Assembly (NCBI RefSeq): GCF_022539315.1 | Contig: NC_066315.1 | Coordinates: forward strand, 96,453,990 to 96,517,989 | Length of the DNA: 64,000 nucleotides | Source of the DNA: Serinus canaria | Taxonomy: Eukaryota > Chordata > Aves > Passeriformes > Fringillidae | Reading direction: 5' to 3' | Part shown: positions 12,955-24,545 of the stretch, one piece after another | How the letters are laid out: the number at the start of each line of letters is the position of its first letter | Numbering within the stretch: the first letter of the stretch is position 1 | The notes under the pieces: generated by a model | What the model saw: only the letters and a program-made list of their open reading frames with translations | What the model was told of the DNA's origin: nothing | Database searches by the model: none | Translations under genes and position numbers: made by a program

Positions 12955-13192
12955 TTGTTTCAGTTGGAAGAAACCTATAAGGATCATCTAGTCCAGCTGC
13001 TAGTGGGACCTCTAAGAGATGAATTAGAACAAATCTCAGAGCAATGTGTCCCTGGCATGAATTTTACTGCCACTGAGAGACAATTCTACCAGCACCTATC
13101 CCAACACAGTTTCTGTTCTGTTCTCTTGCTCCCACAGCAGCTGGAGATGGCAGCCAGCACCTGCTGTGCTTCCAGGATTTTTTCCCCTCAGT
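12951..13192 (-). mobile_element. CR1 3'-end fragment, inverted
   Basis: Begins at the array with 'ttcagttggaagaaacc' followed by 'gatcatctagtccagctg', the usual reverse complement of the CR1 3' end. The match fades after about 60-100 bp, and the outer limit given is approximate. Only the 3' untranslated tail is present. The open frame at 12955-13194 is a chance reading of the opposite strand. Confidence 0.75.
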
Positions 13193-14055
13193 AAAAGTGA
13201 GTTAGGTCTGGTGACAGGCATAGTTTGTTTCTTCAGCTGTGTTTACAGTCAGTCCTGAGAGTGTATTAAATGCCTAAAATTCTGCTTCTATGCATAAAGA
13301 TTAAGAATAGATTAATCTTAAGAAAGAAGGTAAAGCAATGAAATGTTGTCTTGGTGGGAGCTACTAACAGCTACAAACATGAGATTCTTGGATTGAAAGA
13401 GAAGGTTCTTATCTGTGTGAGTAATAGTAAACAAACCTGTAAAGTCATAAGCATAGGAATAAATGTTTATATTTTCCAAAAGAGATTTGCACTGAGCCTA
13501 TGCTTTTCAGAATATTCAGCTATTATTTGGGAAATAATATGGGAAGTAAGGTGAAAAGCTGTCCTAACAACCTAAAGTGTTCAAAGTGAGAGTAAGACTG
13601 AGAGAACCAGTGAAAGGTCTGCCTGAGTTAACTGGGGATAAAATGGCAAAACAAAATCGATGTAGATGTGTGTGAAATGATGTAAAGAGAACTCCCAACC
13701 CAAAACCTGAGTTCACCTGTGCAGGGATCCAGTTTAACCAGTCATTTGGGAATCTGATCTTAGAGCTGTTTTTTTGAAAAACTCCATGTCCAGTAGCAGC
13801 TGGAAGCAGAGAAGATATTGAAAATTATTAGGAAAAGAGCAATGATAAAAACTCCCCCATGTCTTCATTTCAAATCACTAAAATCTATTAAACTCTATGT
13901 TATTCTTGTATTTTTATCTCCTGAAAAGTATTACACCTTCAAAGTGTTCAGGAAAGGGCAGTAACATTGATCAAAGGAATGAAATAAGTTCAAGTGAGTA
14001 AAGAACTACTTTCTATCCTATAATTATACCCTTCCCAAGGCATTTCCTATGGGTC
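13193..14055. other. Unique stretch, nothing identified
   Basis: AT-rich, with only short open frames (longest 13351-13554, plus). No repeat or exon pattern recognised. Confidence 0.45.
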
Positions 14056-14120
14056 TCTGTTGGGAACAGGATGCTGGGCCGTGAGGACCTTTGATGTGGC
14101 CTGGTATGGCAGTGCTTTGG
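14056..14120 (+). mobile_element. Ancient CR1-type 3' tail
   Basis: The string 'gggaacaggatgctgggcc' followed by 'gaggacctttgatgtggcctggtatggca' (in two parts, 14061-14110) matches the 3' tail of an old amniote CR1 lineage, where a 'tgggc-gatggacctttggtctg-cccagtatggca' pattern is typical. It is short and diverged. If the assignment is right, it is much older than the other CR1 copies here. Confidence 0.55.
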
Positions 14121-16410
14121 CTCTGCTGTGTCTGTGGTGGAGGGAGGAGTATGATACTAGGGCAAGCCAGCAGAGTTAAATTTCACTGAAACACAGTATT
14201 CCCTGCTGCTTTCCTTTGAAGAAGTGCTGCTTTCCTTTTACAAGGGAAGTGTAAGAGTGAGTAAGGCTGTAAAGGAATTCAGGTTAAGCATTGCCTCATC
14301 TTGAGAAGTTCAAACACACACCTCCCATCTCTAAGGGGATTTCCTCCCTAAAAGGCTGGAATTAAAGCTATTCCCCAAATAAATATTTAATCAGGTTTTT
14401 GAGCTGCATGTGGCTATGTCTTCATTAGCAAGCAGCACAGTGGAACAGGAGCAGATCTTTAGAGTGAATCAAGAGGAACCCAGCTCATGTGCCAGGGATG
14501 GCTCCAGGGATGAGCCACGCACTGAGGGAGTCAGTGGAAGGTTTTGCTTCACAGCCATGATCCTGATGCAGCACTACTTGCTAATATGGATGTACTCTAT
14601 GGGAATCTAGTTCTTGGCCCTGTGTGTAATCAGGCTAGATATAAAGACTGACAACCTTGTGTTCTTTTTCTCTGATACAATAATTATCCCTATACATTTT
14701 TATTTTTTTTAGTACAGGGAAATTTGAATGGAAGTGTTGAGCAGAATCATCTAGGACAGTCAAGAGAGGATGATAATATGGGTCTGAGTGCCTTTGAGCT
14801 GAGATTCTGCTCAGCAGAATCCTTGTGAGGTATTGCACTATTTCCATCAATCTCTCAACTGCTTCACAAATGAAGGTACAATCCCATGTTGTCTGCCAAA
14901 AAATACATTTTAGGCAAAAAATGACTAGGTGTTTATGAATCTTAAAGTGGTATATGAAACCCTCTAATGTTCATCCTAAAAGAGTGAAGAAATGTAAGTC
15001 ACTTCAGTTTCTTCAGCGTTTTTAAAAATTTACTGTCTGGTTGATCTTCTCAGAGGTGCATAACATTTTCTAAAATTACAGATGAACTCAATAGTTACAC
15101 ACAGCATAAAAACCCAAATTGTGAATTTTGCCTTACATTTGTAAAAAAGAGCCTTCTTCTGTCTTTAACAAAAAGCAAAATATAACAAGGAATGAAAATA
15201 ACATTCTGTCGAGGACTTTCTGTCATATTTGACATCTTAAGGTTTTCCAAACCCTTACATTATGCTTCAAGTTCCTCTTTCAGTTTATCGAACAATGAAT
15301 TGTTAGAAAGATATGTTCCTAAAGAACATGTAAGCAGTAACATGTTTATCTTCACTTATATCTGGCCTACTTCATCAGGATTTCAATGCTGACAGAAGCT
15401 GCATGTGTGGGACCAAGGGCCATTTCAGTTTTCAGCAGCCAGAATGTTACCATTTGCTACTTTCTTCAGGGACCTGGGTTTTGTAGCAGGGTGTAAAACC
15501 TAAAACCCGTTTTCACCCCGGTGAAAAAGTAATTCCTTCTTCTGTTATTGTTTCTGTAGTGCTTATGCTGCAGTCTAAAGATTCATTTTGGGTTAAGCCC
15601 CTATAGACCTTATTTCCTTTAGATACTTAACTAATTCCTCTGAGCAGTAACCCCTATCACGTTTACGGACATAGGTGCTTTCTAAATTGTAGTAATTTCC
15701 TGACAAGGACTGTGAAAGCAAGAGCTTTAGCCAAGAACACAAGGAAATTTTCAGCTTCTTCTCTTTGGGGTTTTTTGCTTGGTTATTTGGTTTGGTTTGG
15801 TCAGGGTTTTATTTATTTTGTTTTTAACTCACAGCGCTTTTCAGACTGTTTTTCATGACACGGTTCATTAACTAGCTCCTTTAAAAAATATCTCTCAAGA
15901 GTACTGCAAATATCTTTTGGCTGCCATTTTGTTGCCAGGAAGTAGGATGGGTTAACTGCAGCCAGAGAATGATCCAAGTTCCTAACATATCCGCAGGAGT
16001 AACAAGGGTTTGTTGCACAGCAAATTATTCATTGCATTAAAAGGGGAATGATTAAAATTTTCTGAAGGTTTTTCACTCTAAGCAGCCATTTATCCTGTGT
16101 TACTACCTATTTTTTATCTGCTACTTATTTTTCCTCTGGGAGAGGAAATTGTCTGACTGGCAAAATAATGCAATCCTCAGCTTTTGATTTCAGTGGAGAA
16201 ATACTTTACATTGACATGTGCATGAAATAACTCAAAAAATTTGCTTTCAATTGCTTTGTAATAATAACTTTGAATGACCTGTAATTGAAAATACTTTTAT
16301 CTCGGGTTTCTCCTTAATTAAAAGCAGCATTAGCTTTTTTCCTCACGGTATAACCATGTGAAACAAGGACAAATGCTGGATTCAGCATCTGGGACAGTGT
16401 AATTCTAGTC
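14121..16410. other. AT-rich unique stretch, nothing identified
   Basis: No exon, RNA gene or recognised transposon. There is a GGTTT-rich patch at 15765-15825 (tttggtttggtttggtc). Open frames at 14410-14610 and 15192-15392 are short and without splice context. Confidence 0.45.
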
Positions 16411-16411
16411 A

Positions 16412-16470
16412 TATATAAGTATGTAAGTATACTTATATGGATGTAAGTATATAAGTATATTTATATGGAT
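16412..16470. repeat. 28-bp tandem duplication next to CR1
   Basis: Two diverged copies of an approximately 28-bp unit. The segments at 16423-16442 and 16451-16470 differ at three positions and both end in 'ttatatggat'. The array sits directly at the 5'-truncated edge of the CR1 that follows. Confidence 0.75.
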
Positions 16471-16479
16471 ATAAGTAGA

Positions 16480-17157
16480 GACTGAGGGACAAGAGGTGCA
16501 CATGCAGCCCTGCAGAAAGTGATCTGGAGATTTTGCTGGATGGGAAGTTCACAATGAGTGTTAGTGTTCCCTGGCAGCCAAAAAGGGCCAGCTGTATCTT
16601 GGGGTGCTTCAGCACAGTACAGAGAATGGGCTGAATGAAGCAGTTGTCCTGCTAAACCAGAGCACTGCTGTGGCCTCAGCTGGAGTATTCTGTACAGTTT
16701 TGGTCTCCACAAGATGAGTGGGATATAAAAATATAATGTGATGACCCCAGATGGGCAGCAATGGTGAAAGGAGTGGAGGGCATGACTTGGTATGGATAGG
16801 TGAAGGTGCTGGGTTTGCCCAGTTGGGAGGGGATGGAGGGGTGACCGTGTTGTTGACAGTTTCCTCATGATGGGGACTGCTACTGATCTCTGCTGTCAGG
16901 TGGAATGACTTAAATTGCATTTGGAAGTTTAGATTAGATACTACATGAAAATTCTTTACTCAGAGGATGGTCAAACACTGGAACAAATTCCCCTGGAGAG
17001 TGGTTATGGCCCCAAGCCTGTCAGCATTCAAGAAGCAATTGGGAAATGCTCTTAGACATATGTTTTAATTTTTATGTTACTCTTTTTGAAGTCAGAAGTT
17101 GAACATGCTTATCCTTGTGGGTCTCTTCCAGCTCAGGATATTCTGTAGTTCTGTGAT
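16480..17157 (+). mobile_element. CR1 LINE 3' fragment, plus strand
   Basis: 5'-truncated CR1 copy with many substitutions. Recognisable landmarks in order are the segment around 'ccctggcagccaaaaaggg' (16570-16590), 'ggagtattctgtacagttttgg' in two parts near 16685, the 'ggaacaaattcccctgg' box near 16980, and a tail ending in ATTCTGTAGTTCTGTGAT (about 17139-17157), which is the CR1 terminal repeat. The reverse-transcriptase core is not present. Open frames in the region (for example 16461-16920, minus) are antisense artefacts. Confidence 0.9.
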
Positions 17158-17696
17158 CTTGATACAAATATAAACCTACCCTTTAAACCCATCAGAAAAA
17201 ATGCACAGCTCTTCTGTGTATTTTTTTTTACACTTTTGCTTAATTATTAAAAATCATTAGTAAAAAAAAATATTCATACTAATTACTGCATTCCTCCTTC
17301 TTTACAGAATTTTGGAAAATGGTAAGTAAACATATACATAAAAACCTATGATATGGAAAATGAGAATAAAGCAATAGAAAATACACTTTTTCAACTTTGT
17401 GTTTGCATACAAGAAATACTTCTGTGTGTATTACTACTTATAGCACTTTCCCATAAGCCTTATTTACAGTGAAGCTTGTTCTAATAATTAAACTCTAAAC
17501 ACAGTGAAGAACAAGCTAATGCTATTCAAGTTTGAAATATAAAAACCTACATGAATGTTGAGATAAGTGCTTTCTAATTTATAACATATTTTGCAACTTA
17601 AATCTTACTCATTTTAACTGTGGTCTGTTTTAAAAACATTTGTATAATAAATGACTACTTTAAAATCTTACTATTGTGAAAAACGAATTCTATTAT

Positions 17697-17719
17697 ACAT
17701 ATATATATATATATATATA
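17697..17719. repeat. (AT)n microsatellite
   Basis: About 23 bases of perfect AT dinucleotides. Confidence 0.95.
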
Positions 17720-20712
17720 GACACAGATCTTTAAAATTTGCATATCTCCACTGAAAACTCTCTGATATTAAGCACCTGAGAAACTGGACCCTTGAAATCC
17801 CTTTAAATTAGTCTACAAGAATTGAAAATGTACCCAATTAGATTAATCTAAAGCAGGTCACGCTCCATTTCAAAAACAGTCGTTTGCATAACAAAAGACA
17901 GAGAAGTATAAATCTTCAGAGTTCAGTGGCTAAGATATATTAGTATTTTATGGATAAAACTAGCCTTTACATTACAAGTCAGCATGTGAAGTCCTTTGAA
18001 GTCAAAAAATTAAATCCTTGTAGTGTCAGAGACAACCTGTTCACAAAGAAAAGGTACTTACGTGAAAGATTTTTAATTAGATATGAAAGGACAGAGAAGG
18101 AAGACAGAGAAGTCAATTCTTTTCAAGCTTGCTTGAATTTAGGCAGTTGGTACCTTTATCTGTGCCCAGATTCTCTTTGAAGTGAACCTCCAAAGGCAAG
18201 AGGAAAAATAGCATTATTGTGTATAATCCATGCTGGTTTGGGTAAAGCTGGATATATTTTGACTGCTACAGATATTTTAATTTTTTTTTTCTTTAATTCT
18301 AGACCGTCTATTTTCTGTGTTTTCAGTTTTCCCCTCCACACTTGCTTGACTGGACTTGGATCAGGGAAGACAAAACTCCTGCTATCTTTGTGTGTCGCCT
18401 TTTTCCTCCTTCCCACTGTTGTTGACACTTTACTTGGCTTCTGTAAAGATGAGATATCATTGCAATTATTGTCATTTTTCTATTCTAGACAGGCTGTTTA
18501 CTCCCACTGGGTATTTTTAAAATTATGTCTTTAAAGGAAGGTCTTTCTTTTCACTAATGTCAGGCAGAAAAGACAGTAAAGAACAATTCAGAACACAGAA
18601 TGCTCAGGTCCTTGGTTTCAGCTAAGTGTCTCAGGAAAGGCAGAGTTTTATCTGTTAATTTTTACCTGATTTATCTTCATTGCTTATCTAGCTCTTTAAC
18701 TGCTCTATTCACATGTAATTTAATTATGTTCTTAAGGACAACAATCTTTAGCCGCAGCAGCATTGTGGTGCTTCAGCACTTATCCACTACAGAGGATATA
18801 CCATTTACTCTCAATAGCAGAGTTTGCTTAAATAATCATTTAAACTTGCAAACAGCAGAGAAATCTGAGCATAACAAAGAGTTTAAAATATCTTTATTAC
18901 CACAGCAACATTGCTAAGAAGGCAAGGTCTGCATTTTATTTTCCTTCTCATAGTCTAGTCTTTCTATATTGCTTGGATGTATATTTAAAAAAACAAAAAC
19001 AACCTTTTATAGTTAAAATTGTGACCTCTCACCAATCACATATCCAGCAATATCTTTTTTGAAAATAATTTCCACACATGTAATTCTAAATCAGAAGAAG
19101 ATGTTTGTTAGAAAGCCTAAAAATACACTTCATTTTTGCATTACTCGTATACATTAGATTACTATTATGGTATAAACATACTGAAACTGAGTGTGGAATA
19201 AATGCTATTGAATACATGGGAGACTTGTAATTTAACTTTATAAATATGAAGGATTTATTTATTGATATAAAACTACTTTTTTTGATGATTGAGAACTGAA
19301 CTGCATTCAAGGAGAAAACTGGAGGAAAAATTATTGCTTCTTTTTACAAAGTAATTTTAACAGTGGATTTTTCTCCTATTGCTTGCAGTTGTTGTAATCT
19401 TTCAGAATATAAAAACATTTATTAATTAAAGGAAAAAACTTTATTTAAAATTTGGGATCTTTTAAGTTATCCCTCTCATGTAAAGTTCATGCACTCCTAT
19501 GGTTTAACTCTGAGAGCTACTGAAACAAAATGAGAGTTCCATTCAATTTCTGTTTTCTTGCAGAAAGAGAGAAGAGTAAAGAGAGTTGTTAACCTACTGG
19601 CTTTTTGATTCTGAATTCCTGAGGAAACACAAAATATTAAAATAAAATTAAAAAAAAAAAAAAGGAAGGAATATGAGGTATCTGTTGGTAAAGATGTTCT
19701 ACTTAAATATTGGTTCAGGGGAAGTGTCGAGTGAAATTAAGATGATTTTGTCTTGTTTTCTAGAAAGAGCTAACTCTGTTTTACAGACTCTGTTACAGAG
19801 AGCCAAATGACACAATTCTCTAGCTCTGTCTTTTTGGGAAAATACTGCAAGTCCACACAGCTGAACCTACTCAGCTTTACATCAGTGGTTACAAATATGT
19901 ATAATTAAGTAGAGGAGCTCCTCAGAGGAGACTACTGAAGTGCTGCCTCCATCTGATTTATATGTGAGTGTAGGTATTAATGTTATATAGCAAGTAGAGT
20001 ACCACACAGGGTTTTGGTGTTCTCTAGAGGGTCTCAGATCTTTACTTGAGGAAAAAGTGAGTAGGAAACAGTAAATAAAAATCAGTGTTTTCAGCCTATT
20101 ATGACATCCCTGTTATATCATCCTATGTATTTAATTTGGAATTCTGTAGATAAAACCAATTTCTCAGTTTCAGAGTATCAGTTTCTAGAGACCATATTAG
20201 TTATTAAGAGCTAGATAATTAGACATCTGGAAAAAAAACTGAATATATTAGACATTATTTTTTTTCTTTTTTATCTGTGTAAGAAAATGAAAAGAAAAGC
20301 TTTCATCTGGATGATGTTCTGTGTCACATCATTTCAGTCTGTCCTATACACACAACCTGTTGGGATGTTATCATGAAATGTGGATGCTCAATATAAATAT
20401 CACCAGTTGATTTAGAGTATTTCTGTCTGGTGCAATTTTAAAAATCTCATTTTAAACTTTTTAAAATCTCAATATTTGTTGATTGTTTCACATGTCACTC
20501 AGATGTTTAGAAAGAACAGTAAATAAAGATGAATTCTCTACCTTTCAATGGTTCCTTACCCATCTGACTGACTTCAAACTACTTGTTTCTGATTATGAGT
20601 GAAACATATACATGATTGTTTCCTACAGCAATTGGAAAATTCTGTTTATCCCTAATTCAAAAACTGATGAGACTGAACAACTGTTATGATCCTGTTAGAT
20701 ATTAGATTTCTA

Positions 20713-20748
20713 CTTTTTTTCTTTTTTTTTTTTTTTGTTTTTTTTTGT
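20713..20748 (+). repeat. T-rich tract
   Basis: 36 bases of T interrupted by one C and two G. No adjoining retroposon body was recognised. Confidence 0.9.
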
Positions 20749-21756
20749 TGAAGATTGATGTTATTTTATATATAACAGTAAGGGGTTTTTTTACAGAACT
20801 TCAGTACCACAGAGCTGAAATTTTTTTGTCTCTTTTTCTTTGGCTGGACATCTGGTGGCCATTAACAACCAAGCATTCTGATGTGTTATTCATCTGTGCT
20901 GATATTGCACAAAGGATTTTGCCACCTGTTCAATTTTTATTCACTGAATAAAATTATTGTATTTAGATGGGAAGCTTTTACTGCTTTGAGTTAAATGTGA
21001 AGGACATAGTATCAGGATGTGAAGTTCAGCAGGCAGTGCTCACCAAACATACTAAATTTCACAATTTTGAATCTCAAGAAGTGTAATTCCTCGGAGGAGG
21101 TTTGCTTGCAGTTGTTTGGAGCTGCAGATGTGTTTACAGACATTGAGTACTGTCTTGAGCAAGTGTCTATCTCAGAAAGTATAGCTGACATTTTTCCCAC
21201 TGATTTTTGAGGCCTTGAATTTTTACAATAGTAAGGATCCCACACTCTGGCCCTACCACTGACAATCTCTGAGGTGGCACTGGTTATTTCTCAGTTGATC
21301 TGAGATCACAATTACAAACATTCTGAAAATAATGAAGGAACAATCCCACTGCCAGACTTAAAGGAAACAGGGTTACAGAGCTAATCTCTTTTTATCACCT
21401 GTATAGCAAATGGATTGATTAAGAAAAGTTTTTTTAAAAATATTGTTCAGGCATTTATAATGGAAATCTAGTCTACATAGCTCAAGTAAAAATATGTCAT
21501 AATGAATTTTAAGGATCCAGTGAAATTTGGTATTATATCCAAAATAATGCTGAAATTTCCCAAGTAGCTAATAAACTTGAATGCCTTTGAAAACTTCCAG
21601 AGGGCAAGCATGACAAACTAATTTTAGGTTTTTAAATAAATGGTTAATCACACTGGACATAATGCTCCTTTCTGATCAATGCTAATCAAGAAAAGGTAGA
21701 AGTGATTTAAAATTTACAAAGTCTAATGGTTTAAACTATAAAAAGTCCGAAGGAGA

Positions 21757-21796
21757 TGTGCACAAACTTGTGCACAAACTCACAAGTTTGTGCACA
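21757..21796. repeat. Perfect 16-bp inverted repeat (hairpin)
   Basis: The left arm TGTGCACAAACTTGTG (21757-21772) is the exact reverse complement of CACAAGTTTGTGCACA (21781-21796). The arms are separated by an 8-base loop. Each arm contains the palindrome TTGTGCACAA or part of it. There is no T run after the stem as in a simple terminator and no neighbouring gene to regulate. The function is unknown. Confidence 0.95.
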
Positions 21797-21948
21797 AAAA
21801 TGAAGTGTCACTGCTCTACTTAAGGCTTGTGGCAATTCTGAGGTGCTCAGCATCAGAAAGACAAATGTCTTGGCAGAATGTAGGTCATGACACCCTGTTT
21901 TAAGAGGGAAAAATATTTTGGATGTTTGGAATTGCATAGATTGCATGT

Positions 21949-22015
21949 TGTCCTGGGTTGACTATATGATGTTTTTATCCCCACTTGTCTGTTCTTTACT
22001 ATTGAACAAACTTCA
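21949..22015 (+). mobile_element. 5' end of an ERVL-type LTR (fragment)
   Basis: The first ~65 bases, starting TGTCCTGGG and running through 'tatgatgtttttatcccca', align with the start of the solo LTR at 10466 (TGTCCCAGGG, then 'tatgatgcttgtatcccca'). Similarity is lost after about 22015. A TATAAAA at 22096-22102 and an ATTAAA at 22172 may belong to a longer related LTR, but I cannot define the 3' end. Confidence 0.6.
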
Positions 22016-22439
22016 CTTGCCGGTGAATTTTCTGCAGCTGTAAATATGTTTGTATGTGTGGAATCATGAGACAGATGAAGACATTTCTTAGGTGTATAAA
22101 AGAAAGCAAGCATTCTTGACCCCTGCAAACTCTCAAATAACTGTAATCTCAGAAGCCCACATTTTTTTCATTAAATTCTCATTTCAATTACATATATCAT
22201 AATGAATTTACTTTGGGTTCGTCTTTAGCTTTAAGATGAGATGCAAGGACAATATGTATCTCAGTGAAATACATAATTTTGCTTGGGTTTTGGGGTATGT
22301 TCCCCCTGCAAGCTTACAGAAATTCCTTGCAATCAAACACTATTTCCTGTAGGGAGATGACTGAAAGCTTTAGAGCCTATGACAGTTAGGATCTGTGTTA
22401 CCCACTTAAAAAAATTTGATTTTTCTTTTAATATATCAC

Positions 22440-22560
22440 CAAATTATCAAGGTTAGAAGATACCTACACAGTTATCTAATTCAACTGTCTACCTAACACC
22501 ATCCTAATCACCCCTAGACCTATCCCCACATATTTGTAAAATAATAATACCAAATATTTT
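22440..22560 (-). mobile_element. Diverged CR1 3'-end fragment, inverted
   Basis: The pattern 'aaggttagaagatacctac' followed by 'tatctaattcaactgtct' and 'cctaatcacccctagacc' resembles the reverse complement of a CR1 3' end (ggttggaagggacct, then catctagtccaac). It is old, with fuzzy limits. Confidence 0.5.
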
Positions 22561-22714
22561 GTACCATCTGAGAAAAATAACCTTACTCTATTAAGTCACC
22601 TATGCAATAAAAATGACACTTTGAGATTAAAATAGCTTCAGATATTGTAAATTTGAACGTTGTCTTCCATCTGTGGTTATTTTCTTTGCTGCTCCTATTC
22701 ACAGGAAAAGAAGA

Positions 22715-22805
22715 GTTCAAAGAGAGAAAAGAGATGGTATGGATCATCTAGTCCAAACTCGCCTAACTTCAAAGCTAAGCTGGGATGCTCAAGGCCATAG
22801 CCACA
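22715..22805 (-). mobile_element. CR1 3'-end scrap, inverted
   Basis: Contains 'ggatcatctagtccaaact' and 'gggatgctcaaggcc', which follow the CR1 reverse-complement order (gatcatctagtccaac, then gttgctcagggcc). About 90 bp is recognisable. It may belong to the same insertion event as 22440-22560 or be separate. Confidence 0.6.
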
Positions 22806-24329
22806 TAATAAGTGATTCTACTGTTATATTTCTTTGATGTTTCTATGTACAAAATAGAAAAATATTTAGTAAGAATTTTGAAAAACCTGTTTGATATTTT
22901 TAAAGTATGAAGAAGGTATGTTGGCTTCCTAAGATCTTATTTTCCCTCTAACTGGTTGCAAAATCCAAAAAAATAAGCAAAATATTCTTGATGTATGATG
23001 ACAGAATAATATTGTTATGACAAAAAAAAAACCCAAAAAACAACCCAATCAAAAGGAACCCCAATCTTTTGACAACAACTTTCTTAAGCAAATGGTCAAG
23101 CATGTAACAAAGTCCATAAGACGTATAGTTCACCAAGGCAGCCAAAATTTGGTTAACTTTTGTTAACTTAGTCAAAAGTACAACGGGAATGTATCTTGTT
23201 TCTTTCAGTATAAACCCAATAATTTAAAATTTCTTAGAAGTGGAAGACAGCTATGTCAGTAGAGACCTAAAATAGTGGAACACTCTTTAGCTAAAGAAAG
23301 AGATAGAGAAGACATTGTGAGGAATATAGGTACAAAGTCTCCCTCTCTACCAACAGATGACTTTTATTTTTCTGAAGTGATTTTCACACAGCTCTTTATG
23401 TGCAGAATTAATGTAATTTTGCCTCACATGTAATCTCTTGATCAGTTTCTAGTACAGAACAGATTTTCAAGCTTTGTGTCTGGCATCCAAAAATCCTACA
23501 TTTCCATATTGGCACACTGTCCTCCAAACACTCCTGCTAGTATATTAATAGGGCTCCTTAGATGTTTTCTTCCACTTCCTGGAACCTATGCTAAATCAGA
23601 TATGTATCCATTTCTGAAGGAAAAACAAAGTTTCTCAGATCTTTCTTTACCTTTGAAATTTTAAATGCTACATCAAAATCATATTATTACTACTTGGTGT
23701 AAGAATCAGTAGCATTTATAGAGTTGTCTTGCAAATATTGCAGAATTTGTTTGAAAGGCTGGATTTTCATGATTTCTTCCATGATTTTAACAGGGAGCAG
23801 GGATACAGCTCTATTCACTCCTCAGAATTGCATGGGACAAAATTTTTTAAATTGATAGCCAGTTCTTTAAATGTCAAAGTATTTTGAAATCTAAATGTGG
23901 TCTTAGATTTAATTTTCTCTTCTCATCAACCTTTAGAGAGAACTATCAATTTATTTCACTTGAGAATGCAAGGATCTTTCAAGGTTTCAAAGCTAGATTA
24001 TTGCATGAATAGTACCCAGTTTTGCTCTCTCTGAAGCAAAACAAACTAAACCAAAAATTTTACTTGAAATAAAAATTAATTACCTTTCAAGTGAAATGAA
24101 ACATGAAGTAGCAGAAGAAGACATCATAGAAATACTTTTATTTGAGATGACAATACTAGTGTATAACAGGTTTTGATATGTGAAATAAACATGGTATTCT
24201 TAAATAAGGGTGGCAAAAGATATTTCTTTTTAAAAGACATACATTGACTATGATAACAATAGATTTGTAGTTAGTTTTTTTCCCCAGAAGTTGGCTTTAT
24301 ACCACTGTATGTACTGTAACAAAAATGTG

Positions 24330-24361
24330 GTAACATTTCCCCAGTAACATTTCCCCAGTAA
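24330..24361. repeat. 14-bp tandem duplication
   Basis: Two perfect copies of GTAACATTTCCCCA (24330-24343 and 24344-24357) followed by the first bases of a third. Confidence 0.95.
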
Positions 24362-24486
24362 CAACTTTTTTTAATGTGCAACAGTGGCAATGATGTGATT
24401 GGCCCATGATTTTCTGATTATTTGTATTTAAGTATTGTATCTTCATTCATTTGAACAGTTACACTGAATTGTATCCCTCTGTGAAA

Positions 24487-24545
24487 CTTTTTTTTCACTC
24501 TGTGAAAAAGAGTGAAACAAACTTTTGTTCACTCTGTGAACAAAA
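24487..24545. repeat. Paired hairpins sharing TTCACTCTGTGAA
   Basis: The core TTCACTCTGTGAA occurs twice, 33 bases apart (24494-24506 area and 24528-24540). Around the second core, TTTTGTTCAC (24523-24532) and GTGAACAAAA (24536-24545) form a perfect 10-bp stem with a 3-base loop. The first forms a similar stem of T and A runs around TTCAC/GTGAA. It looks like a local duplication of a palindromic unit. Confidence 0.85.

Larger units (their letters stand above)
17158..21948. other. AT-rich unique stretch, no gene supported
   Basis: About 4.8 kb. It contains an AT dinucleotide array (17697-17719), A runs at 19650-19662, a long T-rich tract (20713-20748) and the hairpin described separately at 21757-21796. 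Open frames at 18217-18534 and 18600-18917 (plus, 105 codons each) are rich in Phe, Leu and Ser, as expected of AT-rich DNA, and have no splice context. A tiny acceptor/donor pair at 17307-17322 would enclose only about 14 bases and is probably coincidence. Confidence 0.45.

Noticed and set aside
16461..16920. Minus-strand frames of 103 and 135 codons
   Set aside because: Antisense to a plus-strand CR1.
18217..18917. Two 105-codon plus-strand frames
   Set aside because: Phe/Leu/Ser-rich readings of T-rich DNA, no splice signals in phase and no motif.
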